A DNA stretch of 64,000 nt from Sutterella sp. (GCA_019418605.1 DYBN01000019.1:54262-118261); one strand, 5' to 3'; shown: positions 1-9,655, numbered from the stretch's first letter. The notes: generated by a model not told the origin, from the letters alone. Numbers and translations: made by a program.

Positions 1-873
1 CGCCGCGTGCAGGTCGACGTCGGCCTCGTCGGCAAAGCGCCTGCCGAAGCGGTCGACCCAGATGTAGCCCGCCGTCATCGGGTGAAACGGAATGGCGCTT
101 CCAAGCCCCGGCACGCGCATGCCAAGAGGACAGGAATAGGCGCGCATGTGCCAGAGCGCGGCGTTGACGCTTTGCGCCATGCGAAGTCCGTCGCCCGTGT
201 TGGCAGGAGTCCCGAGCGAGGCCAAGGGCGAGCCCTGACAAAACGCATCGAGCGACTCGGCGTCGCACTCGTAGCCGCCGGTTGCAAGAATCACCGCCTT
301 GCGCGCGCCGATGTTAAGCCTCACGCCCTCTTTGGTGCAGGCCGCTACGCCCACGACTTCAAGCCCATCGTTGTCGTCCGAGTCTTTCACGATGAGCTCA
401 AGGGCGGGCGTCTCGTAGAGCACTTGCGCGCCCAGGCGCTCGGCGTGGCGCTTGAGCGTCTCAAAAAGGTTGATGCCGCCCGTGGCAGGCCCCTTGACGC
501 AGTACTTCGTGATCGTCTCGGCGTGCGGCAGGCTCGGGAAATTCGCGTAGCCCGAAACGGCAAGCTCGATGTCCTTGTCGAGAGAGGCGAAAAACGCTTT
601 CGTATCGGCCGCCTCACGGCAGAAGGCGCGCACGGCCTGCGGGTCCATTTCGCTTGCGCCAAGCTCAAAGGTTTTCGACAAATAGACGAAAGCGGCTTCG
701 GGGTCTGCCGGGATGATGAAGTTGCCCGCCGAAACCGCCGTGTTGCCGCCGCCCGAGGCGGTCTTCTCAAGCACGATGCAGGAGTGGTTTTGCCGCCGCG
801 CTTCAATGGCCGCGCTGGCGCCGGCTCCGCCCATGCCTGCGATCACGATGTCGGCGGTTTTGTCAAAGCGCAT
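1..873 (-). CDS. FAD-dependent fumarate reductase/3-ketosteroid dehydrogenase-like flavoprotein (partial)
   Basis: The gene runs off the left edge, so about 291 N-terminal residues are visible. The protein opens with a Rossmann dinucleotide site (DIVIAGMGGAGASAAIEA, about residues 8-25), then SGGGNTAVSAGNF, an ATGGY segment closing the FAD domain, and the TPANTGDGLRMA block. All are typical of the fumarate reductase/succinate dehydrogenase flavoprotein superfamily, in the branch that includes tricarballylate and 3-ketosteroid dehydrogenases. No signal peptide or haem motif is seen in the visible part, so it is probably cytoplasmic. The ATG at 873 is the chosen start, but the frame stays open upstream; a GTG at 891 or one near 976 (behind AAGGAAG) would add residues. 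It lies downstream of and co-directional with a Tau/Ssu-type importer, which hints that it acts on the imported compound. The substrate is unknown. Confidence 0.75.
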   Translation of the reverse strand, partial: MRFDKTADIVIAGMGGAGASAAIEARRQNHSCIVLEKTASGGGNTAVSAGNFIIPADPEAAFVYLSKTFELGASEMDPQAVRAFCREAADTKAFFASLDKDIELAVSGYANFPSLPHAETITKYCVKGPATGGINLFETLKRHAERLGAQVLYETPALELIVKDSDDNDGLEVVGVAACTKEGVRLNIGARKAVILATGGYECDAESLDAFCQGSPLASLGTPANTGDGLRMAQSVNAALWHMRAYSCPLGMRVPGLGSAIPFHPMTAGYIWVDRFGRRFADEADVDLHAA

Positions 874-1309
874 CTCCGGACTCCAGCGCACGGGCCGAAT
901 GCCCGCGCGGGGGTGGGAGGGGTGCGCGCATTGTTGTGAACGAAAACTGGTGCTGTTCTGGGCGTGAGAATCGGGCACGGGAGGGGCTTCCTTAAATTTT
1001 GAGGACTGCTTGATGACTTGAAAAAAGGGCCGCGGCGGCCGTCGGGGAAAGGGCGGGATGATCAAGGATGCACTACCCTTGTGCGCGGCGCAGGGGGCCG
1101 CGCCACGAGTCCCGCATTAAACGGGGCTTTGGCGGCTGCGTGCTGCAAACGGAAATTATAAATTTGCCTTGCAGCCGCGATTTTCGGGAACAAGAAAGCG
1201 CGGCCCCGGAAGGGGGCTCGCGCCCGCTCAGAAGAGAGTTCCCGCGCAGCCAAGCTCCTGCGGGCGTGTGCAAGAAAATGGGCGGGAAGGCCCTTGCCGC
1301 CTCTGAGGC
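874..1309. other. intergenic region, 436 bp, possible promoter
   Basis: No credible gene lies here. On the minus strand a TATAAT hexamer (complement of 1155-1160) sits in a small A/T-rich patch of otherwise GC-rich DNA and could be a -10 box for the flavoprotein gene, though no good -35 is seen. A GC-rich inverted repeat (GCCCC...GGGGGC, near 1203-1217) and a short palindrome GCCTCTGAGGC just past the binding-protein stop (about 1298-1308) are the only other structures. Confidence 0.3.
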
Positions 1310-2287
1310 TTATTGTTCAAGCGCCGTCGGCAGCACGAGCGACTTGACGTCCACGCGCTTTTGCATCATGCCGTTTTGAACCAGAAACTCCTGATCGACG
1401 TCCAGTCCCTTGATGTCGTCTTCGGTGAGGGTGCTGTAGTAGTGCGACCACTCGGCAAGCGTCCTCGCGTCAGCCATCGAGATGCCGTGCTCCTTGGCGC
1501 CCAGCGCCACGGCCTCCTCGCGGTGCGCGCGGATCCACGCAAGCGCTTCGCGGTGGGTTTTCACGACGAGCTTCAAGGCCTCGGGGTACTTTTGAGCAAA
1601 GGAGTCGCTTGCCGTCAGAACCAGATTGACGTTCACGAGCCCCCGCGCCGTGGTGATCGTGCGGCAGCCGCTTTCATTGGCCTTGATGACGGCGCTTGCG
1701 GCAAGAAGCGCCGCATCGACGCTGCCCGTCAAAAGCGCGGACAAGGCGGGCGCCGGGTCCATGGAGATGAATTCAACGTCGTCAATGGATAGCCCCTCCT
1801 TTTTCAGGGCGGCCACAAGGAGCTGATGCAAAACCGTGCCGCGGGGGCCGGCAACTTTCTTGCCCTTGAGATCCTTGACCGAGAGGGTCTTTCCCTTGGG
1901 ACCCACGATGGCAAAGGTGTCGGTCGGGTGCGCCACGCCGTCGGCAACGAGAACGCGGCTGCCCGCGCCGTTTGCCATCAAAAGCGAGGCGGTGTTCATC
2001 ACGGCCGAGACGTCGATTGACCCCGCGGCCATTGCCTGGGCCTGCTTGGCCCCCGAGGTGATCGTGTGCCAGGTCACGCGCGTGCCGTACTTTTCAAAGG
2101 CGCGCTCGAGCATGCCGCGGTTTTTGAGAACCATGTTCTGCAGGTTGAACGGAGCCTTGACGTAGACGATGTCAAGCGTCTCGGGCATGGTGCGGTCGGC
2201 GGCGAAAGCCGCGGAGCCCGAAAAGCCCAGGGTTGCTAGAGAGGACAGTGCGGCAAGAGAAAACGCGCGCCGGGTGAGCAAAGTCAT
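1310..2287 (-). CDS. ABC transporter substrate-binding protein, TauA/SsuA/NMT1-like
   Basis: A periplasmic binding protein of 325 residues. It has an N-terminal export signal with paired arginines (LTRRAF, residues 4-9), a hydrophobic stretch and an AFA-A cleavage region near residue 29. The mature part follows the aliphatic sulfonate/nitrate/taurine binding-protein pattern: residues such as TSGAKQAQAMAAGSIDVSAV, a KDLKGKKVAGPRGT hinge block, and an ALLTGSVDAALL repeat. The ATG at 2287 has TAGGAG upstream; a longer open frame to 2368 begins at TTG and is less likely. It follows the matching ATPase and permease genes on the same strand and completes an importer. The ligand cannot be read from the sequence; sulfonates, taurine-like or aromatic acids are all possible. 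Confidence 0.85.
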   Translation of the reverse strand: MTLLTRRAFSLAALSSLATLGFSGSAAFAADRTMPETLDIVYVKAPFNLQNMVLKNRGMLERAFEKYGTRVTWHTITSGAKQAQAMAAGSIDVSAVMNTASLLMANGAGSRVLVADGVAHPTDTFAIVGPKGKTLSVKDLKGKKVAGPRGTVLHQLLVAALKKEGLSIDDVEFISMDPAPALSALLTGSVDAALLAASAVIKANESGCRTITTARGLVNVNLVLTASDSFAQKYPEALKLVVKTHREALAWIRAHREEAVALGAKEHGISMADARTLAEWSHYYSTLTEDDIKGLDVDQEFLVQNGMMQKRVDVKSLVLPTALEQ

Positions 2288-2390
2288 GAACGTACTCCTA
2301 AGGTGGAAATTTGTGTTTGTGCATTGTTGAGAGGGAATCGCCGCGAAAATGCCGGACGTCGGAGGCAAAAGGCCCCTGAATCAGGCAGGC

Positions 2391-3158
2391 TCACCGCCCT
2401 CCTTGAGACCGATGCCGAGCCTCGAAAAACGAAGCAAGGATCGTGTCGGCAAGTTCTGCCACGCCCTTTTGGCCGATTCTGCGCGGGTAGGGCGCTTCGT
2501 GGCGCCAGGTTTGCGTAATTCGGCCGTTGTCAAGCCTGCAGATGGTTTTGGAGAGCAAGACGGCCTCGAGCACGTCGTGCGTGACGAGAATCGTGGTCAT
2601 CGGGCGCCGCGCGGCGATGTCGATGAATTCGCTTCGAAGCTTTTCGCGCGTAAGAGCGTCAAGGGCGCTGAAGGCTTCGTCAAGAAGCAGGATGTCGGGG
2701 TGTCTGCACAGGGCGCGCGCCATGCCCACGCGCTGGGCCATGCCGCCCGAGAGTTCATGGGGCATCTTGGCGGCTGCGCCTGACAAGCCCACGACGGCAA
2801 GCGTCTCGGCCGTGCGGGCCTGCTGCTCGGCTTTGGGAAGGTGCCGCACGGCAAGCGCGACGTTGTCCTTGACCGAGAGCCAGGGAAAAAGGCGCGGCTC
2901 TTGAAAGACCATGGAGATCACGGGCTTGGGGGAGCAGCCCCGGGCTTGGGTTTGGGTGTAGACGATGCTGCCGGCGTCGGCCTTTTCAAGGCCCGCGAGC
3001 AGGCGCAGGAGCGTCGTCTTGCCGCAGCCGCTTTCTCCGACGATGGACGTGATGGCGCCCGCTTCGAAGTCAAAGCTCAAGTCGTCGGCAGGCGTGCTCG
3101 CTGCACCCTCAGGGTGCGAAAAGCGCTTGACGAGGCGGCGGCAGGAAACGGCAAACAT
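2391..3158 (-). CDS. ABC transporter ATP-binding protein, SsuB/TauB-like
   Basis: Cytoplasmic ATPase subunit of 255 residues energising the importer formed with the neighbouring permease and binding protein. Walker A is GESGCGKTT (41-49), the Q-loop lies in VFQEPRLFPW (84-93), the ABC signature is LSGGM (136-140) and Walker B is ILLLDE (156-161) followed by the D-loop SALD. The FQEPRLFPW wording is typical of the SsuB/TauB/NrtD class. The length is normal. The gene starts six bases after the permease stop, consistent with translational coupling. Confidence 0.9.
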   Translation of the reverse strand: MFAVSCRRLVKRFSHPEGAASTPADDLSFDFEAGAITSIVGESGCGKTTLLRLLAGLEKADAGSIVYTQTQARGCSPKPVISMVFQEPRLFPWLSVKDNVALAVRHLPKAEQQARTAETLAVVGLSGAAAKMPHELSGGMAQRVGMARALCRHPDILLLDEAFSALDALTREKLRSEFIDIAARRPMTTILVTHDVLEAVLLSKTICRLDNGRITQTWRHEAPYPRRIGQKGVAELADTILASFFEARHRSQGGR

Positions 3159-3164
3159 GGCGCT

Positions 3165-3998
3165 CTAGCCCCTTTGCGCTGCGGCGCCCGTGACAAGCGG
3201 CATCAGGGCCTTGAGCACCTTGGCAAGAAGCTTGTCGGCAGCAATTCCAAGCACGGCGATCGTGATGATGCCCGCAAGAACGCAGTCGGTCTTGAGATAC
3301 TCGCCCGACTCGTTGATGAGGTAGCCCAGGCCCGAAGAGGCGGCAATGAGTTCGGCTCCGACCAGAGCGCGCCAGCTGTAGCCAAAGCCAAGCCGCAGGC
3401 CCGTGAAGATGCCCGGCATTGCCGCCGGCAGCAGGATCAGGCGAAATGTTTCGCGCGGCGTAAAGGCAAGCGAGGCGCCCACTTCAAGAAGTTTTTTGTC
3501 AACGCCCGCAAAGGCCGTGCGCGTGTTGAGGTAGATGGGAAAGACGCCCGAGAGAAAGACGATTGCAATCTTGGGCGCCTCTCCAATGCCAAACCACAGG
3601 ATCAAGAGCGGCACGAGCGACAAGGGCGGCGTCACGCGCAGGCACTCAAGCACGATGTGAAGGCTTTTTTGCGCGGCAGGCGCGCGGGAAAACCACAGCC
3701 CGAGGCCGATGCCCGTCACGCTTGCCAGGGCAAAGCCGCTCAAGGAGCGCGCGCTTGAAGCAAGAACGTGCTCGGCGAGGGCGCCGCTCGCGGCAAGCTC
3801 CACAAAGGCCTGCGCCACGGCGCCGGGCGAGGGCAGAAGAATGGCGGGAACGGCGCCGGTTTGCGTCACCGCACCCCAAAGCAGCACGATGGCAAGCGGG
3901 AAGACGAAATAAAGGCCGGATTTCACGGAAAAAAAGGGGCTCGTGAGAAGAAGGCGAGACAATTGCCGCACAGGCGCGCCAGGGGGCGCGCAATACAT
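3165..3998 (-). CDS. ABC transporter permease, SsuC/TauC-like
   Basis: Inner-membrane permease with about six hydrophobic segments and the binding-protein-dependent transport signature. The EAA-type coupling loop (EVGASLAFTPRETFRLILLP) contacts the ATPase, and the C-terminus has WRALVGAELIAASSGLGYLI, characteristic of the nitrate/sulfonate/taurine permease family. The start at 3998 (ATG for MYCAPP) is a judgement: the frame is open to 4103, but the extra residues are proline/arginine-rich and unlike a permease N-terminus. No clear ribosome site is seen for either start. It is the first transporter gene after the HxlR regulator (about 180 bp gap). Confidence 0.85.
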   Translation of the reverse strand: MYCAPPGAPVRQLSRLLLTSPFFSVKSGLYFVFPLAIVLLWGAVTQTGAVPAILLPSPGAVAQAFVELAASGALAEHVLASSARSLSGFALASVTGIGLGLWFSRAPAAQKSLHIVLECLRVTPPLSLVPLLILWFGIGEAPKIAIVFLSGVFPIYLNTRTAFAGVDKKLLEVGASLAFTPRETFRLILLPAAMPGIFTGLRLGFGYSWRALVGAELIAASSGLGYLINESGEYLKTDCVLAGIITIAVLGIAADKLLAKVLKALMPLVTGAAAQRG

Positions 3999-4178
3999 AT
4001 TCAAGGAAAGCTGCGGGAAGTCCGGGGAAGTCCAGAAAAGTCCGAGGGGTGGCCGGGGACGAAGGACAAATCCCCTTGCCCGGGCGGCGGGCGGCGGGAG
4101 CATGGCGGCGCGCCGGGAGCCGCGAAAGGAGCAATTTTAGAGCCTTCGGCGGGATTGGGAGAAAGGCTCGCGGCCTTG

Positions 4179-4580
4179 CTAATCGAGCGGGGCCTGATAG
4201 CGGTGGCGGCAGCGCAGGCAGTGCGGCAGCGTGCCGCGCCCTTCGGGGTCGGCGGCCTTGACGTAGGGCGAAGACCAGCGGCAGATGCTCCGAAGCAGAG
4301 GCAGCACCGAGCGGCTTTTTTCCGTGAGCCGGTATTCAACGCGGGGAGGAATTTCGTCAAACTGCTCGCGGCTGACCATGCCGTGGGCGATGAGCTCCTT
4401 GAGCGTGTGCGCGAGCACGGCGTCGGTGATGTTGACCATGTCGCGGCGCAGGTCGCTGTAGCGCAGAAAGTCGTGTTTGCCGAGAACGCACAGAATGCGC
4501 GCCTTCCACTTGCTGCCAAAAAGTGCAAGACCGTATTCAAGCGGACAGCCGAGATCGGGTTTGGGGCTTGGGCGGGCCAT
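4179..4580 (-). CDS. HxlR-family winged-helix transcriptional regulator
   Basis: A 133-residue DNA-binding protein with the HxlR layout: CPLEYGLALFGSKWKARILC near the N-terminus, a recognition helix region (YSDLRRDMVNITDAVLAHTL) and a wing ending in RVEYRLTEKSRSVLPLL. The first cysteine, in the CP motif, is the residue that senses electrophiles or oxidants in several family members. The ATG at 4580 has a purine-rich AAGAGAAGAGAC upstream; the frame is open to 4778 but that extension is low-complexity. The tail carries HCLRC, an extra pair of cysteines that I do not recognise as standard. It is divergent from queH and precedes the ABC transporter on the same strand, so it probably regulates that transporter. 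Confidence 0.85.
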   Translation of the reverse strand: MARPSPKPDLGCPLEYGLALFGSKWKARILCVLGKHDFLRYSDLRRDMVNITDAVLAHTLKELIAHGMVSREQFDEIPPRVEYRLTEKSRSVLPLLRSICRWSSPYVKAADPEGRGTLPHCLRCRHRYQAPLD

Positions 4581-4692
4581 GGCGTCTTTGTCTCTTCTCT
4601 TAGCGTGCTCTCTTGGTTTGACGGAAAGGGGAGGGCTGCAGGCGTGCGTCCCGCCCGCAGGCGGCAGCGGCCCCGGGCGGCTTTGCCTCAGT

Positions 4693-4702
4693 ATACATGT
4701 AT
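4693..4702. promoter_or_regulatory. palindromic candidate operator between hxlR-like gene and queH
   Basis: A perfect 10-bp palindrome ATACATGTAT lies in an A/T-rich patch in the 196-bp divergent region between the HxlR gene and queH. HxlR proteins bind short inverted repeats near their own promoters, so this is a candidate autoregulatory site. The assignment is by position and symmetry only. Confidence 0.35.
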
Positions 4703-4776
4703 GCCAATTTGCCCGGGATGGAAACTCCTTGCCTGCGGCGCGGCTCCGGTTTTTCACGCTGATACAATCGCCTCCC

Positions 4777-5403
4777 ATGCAGACCGTCCTACTTCACAGC
4801 TGCTGCGCGCCCTGCTCGGCGGCCATCATCGAGTGGATGCTCGGGCACGACATCGTTCCGACCATCTATTACTTCAACCCCAACATCTACCCGCAGGCCG
4901 AGTACGTCAAACGCAGAGACGAACTCACGCGCCACGCACAAAGGCTGGGGCTTGCGGTCATTGACGGCGACTGGGATCATCAAGCCTGGCGCGAGGCCGT
5001 CGCGGGGCTGGAAAACGAGCCCGAGCGCGGAGCGCGCTGTCAGACGTGCTTTAACGTGCGCCTTGCGGCAGCCGCCCGCAAGTGCCATGAGCTCGGGCTG
5101 GGGCGCTTTGCCACGACTCTGGCCTCAAGCCGCTGGAAGTCGCTGGAGCAGGTCAACGCCGCGGGGCGGCTCGCCGCTGCGCGCTACGACGACGTCCAGT
5201 TCTGGGAAAAGAACTGGCGCAAGGACGGACTGCAGGAGCGCCGCGGAGAGCTTCTTGCCTTTTACGGCTTTTACAACCAGCACTGGTGCGGGTGTGAATT
5301 TTCCTGGCGCGATACGCTCGCGCGCGGCCTCGATAAATTGGGGCTTGCCGCCCCAGAGAAGGCCCCGCAGGCAGCCGCGCCCGCCTCGGGCAAGCGCGGC
5401 TAG
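4777..5403 (+). CDS. queH: epoxyqueuosine reductase QueH
   Basis: A 208-residue protein of the DUF208/QueH family, which reduces epoxyqueuosine to queuosine in tRNA, the last step of queuosine synthesis, and replaces the cobalamin-dependent QueG. Visible cysteine motifs are SCCAPC (residues 8-13), CQTC (88-91) and CGC (171-173), matching the family's iron-sulfur and metal ligands. NPNIYP and ASSRWK are further family signatures. The ATG at 4777 is chosen because the family starts just before the CCAPC motif; the frame extends upstream to 4477 across the divergent promoter region. The C-terminal tail is Ala/Pro-rich. It stands alone on plus and converges with the next ABC operon. Confidence 0.92.
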   Translation: MQTVLLHSCCAPCSAAIIEWMLGHDIVPTIYYFNPNIYPQAEYVKRRDELTRHAQRLGLAVIDGDWDHQAWREAVAGLENEPERGARCQTCFNVRLAAAARKCHELGLGRFATTLASSRWKSLEQVNAAGRLAAARYDDVQFWEKNWRKDGLQERRGELLAFYGFYNQHWCGCEFSWRDTLARGLDKLGLAAPEKAPQAAAPASGKRG

Positions 5404-5427
5404 GGCCTGCTTTTTCGGGCGCTCTCT

Positions 5428-6531
<1,104 letters not shown>

Positions 6532-6540
6532 GGCAACTCG

Positions 6541-8202
6541 TTAGATGCGGCCGCCGTTGCGGCACAAAACTTTGGCAATGAGGGTCATGGCGCCGGAGGC
6601 GGCAAAGACCAGGGCGATGAGAACGACGGAGAAGGCGCAGGCCTGCGCAAACTGCAGCTCCGTCATGCACTCGAGAATGCGCGTGGTCATGAGCGTCCAG
6701 GAGACCGACACAAGGAAGATCGTGGCGCTGATGGCCGTCATCGAGTGAATGAAGAGATACTTCATGCCGGCCAGAACCGCGGGCAGCACCAGCGGAATCG
6801 TGATCGAGCAGAAGGTACGCGCGGGGCTCGCCCCGAGGCTCAAGCTTGCCTCCTCAATGGAGGGGTCGATCTGCGTTAAAGCGGCAATAACGTTGCGGAT
6901 GCCCGCCGACGAGTAGCGAAAGAGGTAGGCTGCAATCAGGATGTAGACCGTGCCCGTGAGAATGATCGGCTCGTCGTTGAAGGCAATGATGTAGGCAATG
7001 CCCACGACCGTGCCCGGCAGCACGTAGTTCAAAAGCGAGAGCGTCTCGAGCGTCTTGTGGCCGCGCACCTTGAGCCGCGTCGTCGCGTACCCCACGAGCA
7101 CGGCGAGAAGCCCGCCCAGAGGCGTGCCCACGCAGGCGATGATGAGCGTGTCCTTGATCGCCTTCATGCCGTGGGTGAAGACGTAGGCGTAGTTCTCAAG
7201 CGTCACCGTGTTGTTGACGCCCCAGACCTTGACCAGAGAGCCGATGACGATCACGGCGTAGATGGCCACGATAAAGACAATCACAAGGGCCACGAGACAA
7301 GCCATGAGCGTCGTGATGACCGGCCCCGGCCCCTTGATCGAGCTTTTCCCGCCCGCCTTGCCGCTTACGGTGACGTAGCTCTTGCGTCCGACCCAGTAGT
7401 GCTGCAGCGCATAGACCGCAATGGCGGGAATGAGCAGCATGAAGGAGAGCGCGGCGCCGCCCTTGAAGTCGTACATGCCGGTAATTTGCAGATAGGCCTG
7501 CGTGGGCAGCACGGGGAAGGAGTGCCCGCCCAGCACCTGCGGCGTGGCAAAGTCGGCAAGCGAGCAGGAAAAAACGAGCAAAAAGGCGTTGGCAATGCCC
7601 GGCACCGCAAGCGGCAGCGTCACCGTGCGAAACACCTTGGCGCTGGTGGCGCCAAGCGAGTAGGCCGCGTCTTCGAGATTGGCGTCGATGCGCGAGAGCA
7701 CGGTCGCAATCGTCATGAAGGCCACGGGAAAGAAGGTGAGCGTCTCGCTGATGAAGGTGCCCCAAAAGCCGTAGAAATTGAAGTTTTCAAGTCCCAGCAG
7801 CTGCAGCACGATGCCGTTGGGCCCCAAAAGGAGCGTGAGCGCAATGCTGCTCGTAAAGGGCGGCGAAATAAGCGGCAGGATCGTGACGGCGCTCACGGCA
7901 AGCTTGAGCCAGGACGGAAGATTCAGGCGCGTCGTCACAAAGGCAAAGACAAACCCAAGGAGCGTGCCCGAGACGCCGACGGCGCACCCGAGCAAAATGC
8001 TGTTGACCGCCGAGCGGCGGTCGTACCAGTTGTCAAGAAACGGCCGCAGGTTTTCAAACGTGAAGCTGCCGTCGACCCAGAAGGTCATGGCAAAGAGCCG
8101 GCACAGGGGGTAGAGCACAAAGAGCGCGAGAAGAAGCCACAAAACGGCGATTGTCAGGCGCGTGACGACGTCCCTGTTGGCGGAGGCGACGGGAGTGGGC
8201 AT
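6541..8202 (-). CDS. ABC transporter permease with two fused membrane domains, FbpB/AfuB-like
   Basis: A 553-residue inner-membrane permease made of two tandem transport domains, each with about six hydrophobic segments. Each half has an EAA-type coupling loop: EDAAYSLGATSAKVFRTVTL in the first and EEASLSLGASPARTFCSITI in the second. This fused architecture is usual for ferric-iron (FbpB/AfuB) and 2-aminoethylphosphonate importers. It is separated from the binding-protein gene by a 316-bp gap containing inverted repeats, and from the ATPase gene by nine bases. Confidence 0.9.
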   Translation of the reverse strand: MPTPVASANRDVVTRLTIAVLWLLLALFVLYPLCRLFAMTFWVDGSFTFENLRPFLDNWYDRRSAVNSILLGCAVGVSGTLLGFVFAFVTTRLNLPSWLKLAVSAVTILPLISPPFTSSIALTLLLGPNGIVLQLLGLENFNFYGFWGTFISETLTFFPVAFMTIATVLSRIDANLEDAAYSLGATSAKVFRTVTLPLAVPGIANAFLLVFSCSLADFATPQVLGGHSFPVLPTQAYLQITGMYDFKGGAALSFMLLIPAIAVYALQHYWVGRKSYVTVSGKAGGKSSIKGPGPVITTLMACLVALVIVFIVAIYAVIVIGSLVKVWGVNNTVTLENYAYVFTHGMKAIKDTLIIACVGTPLGGLLAVLVGYATTRLKVRGHKTLETLSLLNYVLPGTVVGIAYIIAFNDEPIILTGTVYILIAAYLFRYSSAGIRNVIAALTQIDPSIEEASLSLGASPARTFCSITIPLVLPAVLAGMKYLFIHSMTAISATIFLVSVSWTLMTTRILECMTELQFAQACAFSVVLIALVFAASGAMTLIAKVLCRNGGRI

Positions 8203-8518
8203 AAAACATCACCCGGAAAAAGGCATAAAAGACAGGTCTCGAGGCCTCTTTTTGATCAAAGCGCCGGCAGCGGCGGCTGCTGCCGCGGGCGGGGAGCTCG
8301 CTTTGGCGTTTGGCCGCGCCTTGTAAGAAGGCAGGCGGCCGAAAGTGCGTACGCCAGGGGCTTTCAATAGGCCCTCAATAGCCCCGAAATAAGCCCGCAA
8401 AAGACCCGCAAAAGATGCGCGGGGGACTTTTGCAAAAAGCCCGCCGGGAGCCCGCGGAGGGGCCCGGCGCCCAAAGGTCTGCGAGACGGCAAATGCGGTC
8501 AGGTTTTGGCTGACGCGG
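8203..8518 (-). other. 316-bp intercistronic region with repeats
   Basis: No gene is visible. The segment holds an 11-bp tandem direct repeat (CCCGCAAAAGA at 8394-8404 and 8405-8415), a 7-bp inverted repeat (GCAAAAG 8408-8414 with CTTTTGC 8427-8433), and GC-rich runs near 8435-8470. On the minus strand it lies between the binding-protein gene and its permease. Leaky terminators or mRNA-stabilising hairpins often sit there, keeping the binding protein in excess. That role is inferred from position. Confidence 0.4.
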
Positions 8519-9511
8519 CTACTTGATCACTTCGTTGATCCAGCGCTGCGTAAACTCCTTGCGCTTGTCGCCCTTCCAGGTGACGTCGACGGCCACCGTG
8601 TTGATTTTGCTCAAGTCAAGAATCGGGTTGGTGGTCTTGACGTCGTTGCGGGTGGGCACGTAGTTGATCTTGTTGGCGACGATGAATTCGGCGAACTTCT
8701 TCGAGGCGGCCCAGTCGACGAACTTCTTGGCCTCGGCGTTGTTTTTGCCGCCCTTGATGACGCCCGTGGCCTCGATGCCGAAGCTCACGCCGTCCTGCGG
8801 GTAGCTGATCGTCACGGGATAGCCCTGCTGCGCGATGTCAAGGGCGTCGACGATGTAGAAAATCCCCGAGGCGCACTGCCCGGTCGCAATGGGCATGGCG
8901 CCGCCCGCGCCGCTCTTGGTGTAGAGCTGCACGTTGGCGTTGAGCGCCTTCTGGAACTTGAAGGCCTCGTCTTCTCCCATCACCTTCACAAGAGAATAGA
9001 TGCGCTCGGTCGCGGTGCCCGAGGTGCGGGCGTCGGCCATCTGCAGGTTGTTCTTGTAGCGGGCATCGAGCAGGTCGGCCCACTTCGAGGGCGGCTGCAT
9101 GCCGTTTTTCTCAAGGAACTTGGTATTGGTCAGAAAGCACAGCGGAATGATGCCAATGCCCGTCCAGTGGTTCTCGGCGTCGCGGTACTCGGGCGCGATC
9201 ACATCCGAATCCGCAGGCCGGTAGGCTTCGAAGATGCCCTCCTTGACGCCGGCGGCATAGGTGTCGGCGGGACCGCCCAACATCACGTCGACCTGGGGAT
9301 TTCTCTTTTCGGCAGTGAGGCGGGCGAGCGCTTCGCCGGAAGAAAAGCGCAGGAAGTTCACCTTGATGCCGGTGTCCTTCGTGAACTCCGCAAAGATTTG
9401 GGAGGCGTATTTCTCGGGCATGATGGTGTAGGCGTTGAGTTCGGCCGCATTTGCCGAGGCGCACAAAGCCGCCAGCAGCCCTGCCGCAAGAGCAGTCAGT
9501 TTCTTCGACAT
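8519..9511 (-). CDS. ABC transporter periplasmic substrate-binding protein, Fbp/Afu/phosphonate type
   Basis: A 330-residue extracellular solute-binding protein. A Sec signal (SKKLTALAAGLLAALC) ends at ASANA-AE near residue 22. The mature part has LNAYTIMPEKYASQIFAEF and QVDVMLGGPADTYAAGVKEG, the pattern of ferric-iron, phosphonate and hexose-phosphate binding proteins. The adjacent tyrosine pair that ligates iron in FbpA is not obvious: the equivalent region reads CASGIFYIVDAL. An organic ligand is therefore as likely as iron. The ATG at 9511 has AAGGAT upstream; the open frame to 9712 runs through promoter-like sequence. First gene of its operon. Confidence 0.88.
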   Translation of the reverse strand: MSKKLTALAAGLLAALCASANAAELNAYTIMPEKYASQIFAEFTKDTGIKVNFLRFSSGEALARLTAEKRNPQVDVMLGGPADTYAAGVKEGIFEAYRPADSDVIAPEYRDAENHWTGIGIIPLCFLTNTKFLEKNGMQPPSKWADLLDARYKNNLQMADARTSGTATERIYSLVKVMGEDEAFKFQKALNANVQLYTKSGAGGAMPIATGQCASGIFYIVDALDIAQQGYPVTISYPQDGVSFGIEATGVIKGGKNNAEAKKFVDWAASKKFAEFIVANKINYVPTRNDVKTTNPILDLSKINTVAVDVTWKGDKRKEFTQRWINEVIK

Positions 9512-9655
9512 GTCGGATCCTTGAAGTCGGATTGATGTTGGAATTTTTTTATTGGTAAAAGATGAGCACGGGCGCAGCTTCCTCGGATAAAAATCGGGCC
9601 GTCCGCAGACGGCGCAACGTGCGAAAAAACGGAAAGCTTCGCTCTTAAAACTCGT

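Noticed and set aside
7057..8370. 437-codon frame on plus opposite the double permease
   Set aside because: His/Arg/Lys/Glu-rich antisense of a membrane protein; composition typical of a shadow frame.
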